This document shows positions 6,536 to 8,957 of a stretch of 8,957 nt of DNA, piece by piece. The notes under the pieces are model-generated. The model worked only from the letters and a program-made list of their open reading frames with translations, was not told the DNA's origin and ran no database searches. The first letter of the stretch is position 1. Every line of letters starts with the position of its first letter. This DNA is from Lysobacterales bacterium (GTDB lineage: Bacteria > Pseudomonadota > Gammaproteobacteria > Xanthomonadales > Marinicellaceae). The stretch spans positions 1-8,957 of the forward strand of contig JALWML010000642.1 in assembly GCA_027083915.1 (NCBI GenBank). The letters run 5' to 3'. Both the position numbers and the translations under genes were made by a program.

Positions 6536-6542
6536 ACCTCCG
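6536..6542 (-). promoter_or_regulatory. Strong ftsZ ribosome binding site
   Basis: CGGAGGT precedes the ftsZ ATG with a 7-base gap after GGAGG, the best Shine-Dalgarno in the window and the reason for the chosen start. Together with the next three bases upstream it forms TTTCGGAGGT, which is exactly complementary over 10 bases to the loop and inner stem of the ftsZ terminator at 5316-5325. Confidence 0.85.
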
Positions 6543-6555
6543 AAAATGTTTAAGT

Positions 6556-6605
6556 GAGAATACAAAATATACTCTCTGTTAGTTTTAATGAATGCATTTG
6601 CATTC
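6556..6605 (-). promoter_or_regulatory. Candidate ftsZ promoter region with two dyads
   Basis: On the minus strand TATATT (6566-6571) matches the -10 consensus at 5 of 6 positions and would give a leader of about 30 bases. No good -35 lies 16-18 bases upstream. Instead there is a palindrome GAATGCA-N2-TGCATTC (6590-6605) centred near -38, where an activator or repressor could sit. A second, imperfect dyad GAGAATACA/TATACTCTC (6556-6576) covers the -10. The absence of a -35 with a palindrome in its place suggests regulated ftsZ transcription, but no regulator is identified. Confidence 0.4.
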
Positions 6606-6655
6606 TCTTTTTTTAGTTAAAAATACCTGTAAATGCGTGCCAAGCACTCACTTTT

Positions 6656-7879
6656 TTAAAATTCAGAAAAAAACCATTTCTTGAATTTACTCAACCAATT
6701 GCCTGATTCGTTGAGGTTGTTACCACTTTGTTCGTATTGACTTCCATAAAGAAGCAAACCGACGCCGGTTGAATGTACTGGGTTTTTGACAACTTCTTTT
6801 AACCCAGATATATTCTGTGGAGTACCAATTCTTACTGGTAGGTGAAAAATTTCTTCAGCTAACTCAACGGTTCCTTCCATTTTAGAAGCCCCACCAGTCA
6901 AAACAATTCCTGCCGCTATTAATTCGGCATAACCGCTGCGTTGTAATTCTGCTTGTACTAAGGTGAATAGTTCCTCATAGCGGGGTTCTACCACTTCAGC
7001 AAGTGTTTGCCTCGCCAATCTTCTGGGTGCTCTATCACCAACACTGGGTACAGAGATTGTTTCTTCAGCTGAAGCTAATTGGCGTAAAGCACAAGCGTAT
7101 TTCAATTTAATTTCTTCTGCGTACTGAGTCGGTGTTCGCATCGCAACAGCAATATCATTGGTTACTTGGTCACCAGCAATAGGGATTGCAGATGCATGCC
7201 TGATAGCACCATGGGTAAATACAGCAATATCTGTAGTTCCTGCACCTATATCAACTAAACAAACACCTAATTCTTTTTCATCTTCTGTTAAAACAGCGGC
7301 CGATGATGCTAATTGCTCGACAATTAATTGATCGATATTGAGTCCGCATCGTGCTACACATTTGGATATATTTTGTGCTGCTGAATCTGAGCCTGTTATT
7401 AAATGAACGCGCGCTTCTAACCTTACCCCTGACATGCCAATTGGGTGTCTGATACCATCTTGACCATCAATAACATATTCTTGTGGCAAGACATGCAAGA
7501 CACGTTGATCAGCAGGAATGGCAACGGCTTTTGCTGCATCTAAAACTTTATCAACATCAGTGGTGGTGACTTCTTTGTCTTTTATTGCCACAATGCCATG
7601 TGAATTAATGCTGCGAATATGAGAGCCAGCAATTCCCGCATAAACCGATTTAATTTCACATCCTGCCATTAATTCAGCTTCTTCAATGGCTCGACGAATC
7701 GACTGGACAGTTGATTCTATATCAACCACAACACCACGCTTTAATCCTCTAGAAGGGGAAGAACCAATACCTACAACTTCAAGTGAATCATCTTTGTGTT
7801 GTTCTCCAACAATAGCAACAATTTTAGAGGTTCCAATATCTAATCCAACTACTAAAGAATTGTCTGTTTTTTTAACCAT
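6656..7879 (-). CDS. ftsA: Cell division actin-like ATPase FtsA
   Basis: FtsA tethers FtsZ to the inner membrane and recruits later division proteins. The 407 residues (E. coli 420) carry the actin-family phosphate loop GLDIGTSKIVAIVGE (12-26), the FtsA-specific 1C subdomain roughly at 83-165, the second phosphate motif LVDIGAGTTDIAVF (208-221) and the adenosine motif GIVLTGGASKMEG (324-336). After a Gln/Asn-rich spacer it ends in an amphipathic helix WLSKFKKWFFSEF (395-407), the membrane-targeting sequence. The ATG (7877-7879) overlaps the ftsQ stop by 8 bases (ATGGTTAA). The Shine-Dalgarno is weak (GGAA), so translational coupling to ftsQ is likely. ftsZ follows after 126 bases. Confidence 0.97.
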   Translation of the reverse strand: MVKKTDNSLVVGLDIGTSKIVAIVGEQHKDDSLEVVGIGSSPSRGLKRGVVVDIESTVQSIRRAIEEAELMAGCEIKSVYAGIAGSHIRSINSHGIVAIKDKEVTTTDVDKVLDAAKAVAIPADQRVLHVLPQEYVIDGQDGIRHPIGMSGVRLEARVHLITGSDSAAQNISKCVARCGLNIDQLIVEQLASSAAVLTEDEKELGVCLVDIGAGTTDIAVFTHGAIRHASAIPIAGDQVTNDIAVAMRTPTQYAEEIKLKYACALRQLASAEETISVPSVGDRAPRRLARQTLAEVVEPRYEELFTLVQAELQRSGYAELIAAGIVLTGGASKMEGTVELAEEIFHLPVRIGTPQNISGLKEVVKNPVHSTGVGLLLYGSQYEQSGNNLNESGNWLSKFKKWFFSEF

Positions 7880-8639
7880 TCGAGTTTCCGTATTCCTGAG
7901 TTTTTGTGACTTCTAGTTTGTTATCATCACTGTTTATTAAATTTTTATATAACTTTTGCCATTTGACTGCATAACCATTGGTGTAACGTAAGTCTATATA
8001 GCTTGGCAAAGTTTCATTAGTCTTGAGTAAAGCTTGCCATGTTTCTGCAAGTCTTACTAATTTGGCATCTTGATAATTTGTACCAATAACTATATTGATA
8101 CCATTGTTTAAGACAATATTCCAACTACCAATGGAGCTTATTTCACAAGCAGTAATATCAAAGCCAATATTTTTTATGATGTCATTGAAACGCATAAATT
8201 TATTCCACACAATTTTAGAGTTGTTGGCTTTACTGTTAAAATGCGGTAATGAGGATAAATCTTCCAAGCTATCGACTTCAAAAATATCACCATTACTGTT
8301 CAATAATTTTTTTTCATTCCATACAGCCACTGCTTTATGTTCTTTGAGTCTAATGTGAAGGGTGTTAGGCCACTTTTTATTGACGCTGACATCACTTACC
8401 CATGGAATTTGCATGAGATTATCTCGAATTTGATTCGCATTTAACTTAAAAAATGAGCGTTCTTTGCTTGTTGCAACAGTCAATCTTATTTGTTCTGAAT
8501 TAACCCGTTTAAATTCTGCATCAATGACAATATTGGATATTTTCCAGTGATCAGATTTTATCATTCCTGACATAAAGGCAGCCATTAACAAGAAGGTAAA
8601 TGAAATCATAAGCATTGATAGTTTTGCACCTTTAGTCAT
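7872..8639 (-). CDS. ftsQ: Cell division protein FtsQ
   Basis: FtsQ is a single-pass inner-membrane protein that links the cytoplasmic divisome to FtsB-FtsL and the septal synthase. The 255 residues (E. coli 276) have a very short cytoplasmic tail, one membrane segment at about 7-27, a POTRA-type domain at about 33-102 (ISNIVIDAEFKRV to LHIRLKEHKAVAVW), and a beta domain beginning LLNSNGDIFEVD. Near the end YIDLRYTNGYAVKW (214-227) corresponds to the FtsB-contact region of the family. The ATG (8637-8639) is preceded by AGAGG with a six-base gap. It overlaps the ddl stop by 8 bases (ATGACTAA) and the ftsA start by 8 bases, so ddl, ftsQ and ftsA form a tight operon. Confidence 0.95.
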   Translation of the reverse strand: MTKGAKLSMLMISFTFLLMAAFMSGMIKSDHWKISNIVIDAEFKRVNSEQIRLTVATSKERSFFKLNANQIRDNLMQIPWVSDVSVNKKWPNTLHIRLKEHKAVAVWNEKKLLNSNGDIFEVDSLEDLSSLPHFNSKANNSKIVWNKFMRFNDIIKNIGFDITACEISSIGSWNIVLNNGINIVIGTNYQDAKLVRLAETWQALLKTNETLPSYIDLRYTNGYAVKWQKLYKNLINSDDNKLEVTKTQEYGNSNG

Positions 8640-8957
8640 TTTTTACCTCTGTAAAAGCAGTTGCTAAAATGTTTAAAACCAATTCTTCAAAATCCCAACC
8701 AATGGCTCGTGCCGCTTTTGGTACTAAGCTTGTTTGCGTCATTCCTGGTGTTGTATTGGCTTCTAAAAACCAATGTTTGCCTTTTTTGTCAACCATAAAG
8801 TCTATTCGACCCCAGCCTTTTAAATACAGTGCATTAAAGGCATTTAGAGCATCTTTTTGCAATGCTTTTTCTAGTTTTTCGTCGTAACCACTTGGACAAA
8901 AATATTCTGTTTGTGTGCTGTTGTATTTTGCTTCATAATCATATAAATCAATACTGG
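8632..8957 (-). CDS. ddl: D-alanine--D-alanine ligase, C-terminal end (partial)
   Basis: Ddl joins two D-alanines with ATP for peptidoglycan precursor synthesis in the cytoplasm. Only the last 107 codons plus the stop are present, open at the right edge of the window. The visible part starts in the omega-loop motif YDYEAKY, continues with EYFCPSG, then GWGRIDFMVD and the ATP-grasp metal and phosphate segment LEANTTPGMT, followed by SLVPKAAR. All match DdlB in order and spacing. Its place immediately before ftsQ is that of ddlB in the gammaproteobacterial dcw cluster. An internal TTG could make a shorter frame start at 8862, but that would split the domain and is not a real start. Confidence 0.96.
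   Translation of the reverse strand, partial: SIDLYDYEAKYNSTQTEYFCPSGYDEKLEKALQKDALNAFNALYLKGWGRIDFMVDKKGKHWFLEANTTPGMTQTSLVPKAARAIGWDFEELVLNILATAFTEVKND

Noticed and set aside
6530..6565. TTG start 12 codons before the ftsZ ATG
   Set aside because: The strong GGAGG lies inside this extension and positions the downstream ATG.

Overview
The window looks like chromosome from an AT-rich gammaproteobacterium, possibly marine. The grounds are the ddl-ftsQ-ftsA-ftsZ-lpxC tail of the division and cell wall (dcw) cluster, a fused ThrA-type aspartokinase/homoserine dehydrogenase very close to the enterobacterial form, a DsbD C-terminus, and a lipoprotein that resembles the DUF6491 family. The genus cannot be fixed from the sequence; a Marinicella- or Xanthomonadales-like relative is only a guess. 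I see no tRNA, rRNA, CRISPR array, complete insertion sequence or phage gene. All genes but one lie on the minus strand, so in transcription order the window reads from right to left.

Right part (8957 to 5354): the end of ddl, then ftsQ, ftsA and ftsZ. The ddl/ftsQ and ftsQ/ftsA pairs each overlap by 8 bases of the form ATGnnTAA. ftsZ follows after a 126-base gap that carries a likely promoter, two dyads and a strong Shine-Dalgarno site. A near-perfect rho-independent terminator closes ftsZ.

Middle (5353 to 2786): lpxC has its own promoter region, with a perfect DnaA-box 9-mer next to it. Its stop codon overlaps the start of a small lipoprotein gene (ATGA), so the two are probably translationally coupled. 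A 285-base spacer follows, then a gene for an unrecognised secreted, beta-rich protein that may be an outer-membrane barrel.

Left part (2785 to 1): thrA stands alone, without thrB or thrC beside it and without a visible threonine leader peptide. It converges on the 3' end of a plus-strand dsbD-like gene, and a long hairpin lies between them.

The window joins septal peptidoglycan supply (Ddl), divisome assembly (FtsQ, FtsA, FtsZ) and the committed step of lipid A synthesis (LpxC) to two uncharacterised envelope proteins. The core genes are ordinary. The items most worth a second look are a 10-base complementarity between the ftsZ terminator loop and the ftsZ ribosome binding site, the lpxC-coupled lipoprotein, the DnaA box by the lpxC promoter, and the unknown secreted protein. 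I found no clear evidence of a wholly new system.
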